A stretch of DNA of 64,000 nucleotides, taken from assembly GCF_010727945.1 (NCBI RefSeq), contig NZ_AP022569.1, positions 2,852,001 through 2,916,000 on the forward strand, read 5' to 3'. The notes beneath the pieces were generated by a model. That model saw only the letters and a program-made list of their open reading frames with translations. It searched no databases and was not told where the DNA came from. Position numbers and translations under genes: made by a program. Numbering within the stretch: the first letter of the stretch is position 1; each line of letters opens with the position of its first letter. Shown here piece after piece: positions 63,958-64,000 of this stretch. The DNA comes from Mycobacterium cookii. Its GTDB lineage: Bacteria; Actinomycetota; Actinomycetes; Mycobacteriales; Mycobacteriaceae.

Positions 63958-64000
63958 GACGTGCCAGCTTACCGGGCCGAATACGCCGTCGATGACCACA

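Overview
The window is about 64 kb of high-GC actinobacterial DNA. It matches, almost gene for gene, the cholesterol and steroid catabolism region of mycobacteria (the counterparts I recall in M. tuberculosis run from kshA/Rv3526 to cysS1/Rv3580c). Gene families, order, dense ATGA/TGATG overlaps, GTG starts, hemophore-like secreted proteins and F420-type nitroreductases all point to a non-tuberculous Mycobacterium/Mycolicibacterium. No PPE genes were seen at the places where M. tuberculosis has them. I saw no tRNA, rRNA, insertion sequence or CRISPR array. Rv numbers and functions come from general knowledge; no search was run.

Layout. (1) 1-4.1 kb: the end of kshA, an Rv3527-like gene, then a leftward sulfotransferase/SDR/DUF1214 operon behind a perfect KstR operator, and a hemophore-like protein. 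(2) 4.2-9.8 kb: hsaE-hsaG-hsaF (leftward, split by five identical 55-bp repeats) divergent from kstD-chsH3. (3) 9.9-18.9 kb: a DUF559 gene, then the side-chain operon cyp125-fadE28-fadE29-chsH2-chsH1-ltp2 (leftward), divergent from fadA5 across two KstR operators. (4) 19-22.6 kb: accessory SDRs, a secreted histidine phosphatase and a metallo-beta-lactamase-fold protein. (5) 22.6-40 kb: the KstR2 block for C/D-ring (HIP) catabolism, echA20-ipdA-ipdB-ipdC and fadA6-kstR2-ipdF-fadE30 / fadD3-fadE31-fadE32-fadE33. It is interrupted by a VOC/DUF899/TetR module and a SatD/membrane-protein pair. (6) 40-46.3 kb: aspB, nat, then an inserted small-membrane-protein/FAD-monooxygenase/O-methyltransferase operon, an unrecognised 414-residue protein and an FMN glutamate-synthase-like protein. 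(7) 46.3-51.7 kb: hsaA-hsaD-hsaC-hsaB (leftward) divergent from kshB. (8) 51.7-57.5 kb: a DJ-1-like protein, DUF5995, a cupin, fadE34 divergent from kstR. (9) 57.5-64 kb: a LacI regulator, pxpA, an MBL protein, an ArsB-like permease, rlmB and cysS.

How it works together. CYP125 oxidises the side-chain terminus. FadE34, FadE28/29, ChsH1/H2, ChsH3, FadA5 and Ltp2 shorten the side chain. KstD and KshA/KshB open ring B. HsaA/B, HsaC and HsaD open and cleave ring A, and HsaE-HsaF-HsaG take the released dienoate to pyruvate and propionyl-CoA. FadD3, FadE30, IpdF, IpdC, EchA20, IpdAB and FadA6, with FadE31-33, degrade the remaining C/D-ring propionate. Six 14-bp KstR-type sites (five exact, one with one mismatch) and two exact KstR2-type sites lie upstream of these units, mostly between divergent genes.

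The most unusual features are the 55-bp tandem array inside the hsa operon, a dispersed covarying hairpin element, the TGAAG-N7-CTTCA dyads over the satD promoter, and the monooxygenase/methyltransferase island inserted beside the hsa genes.
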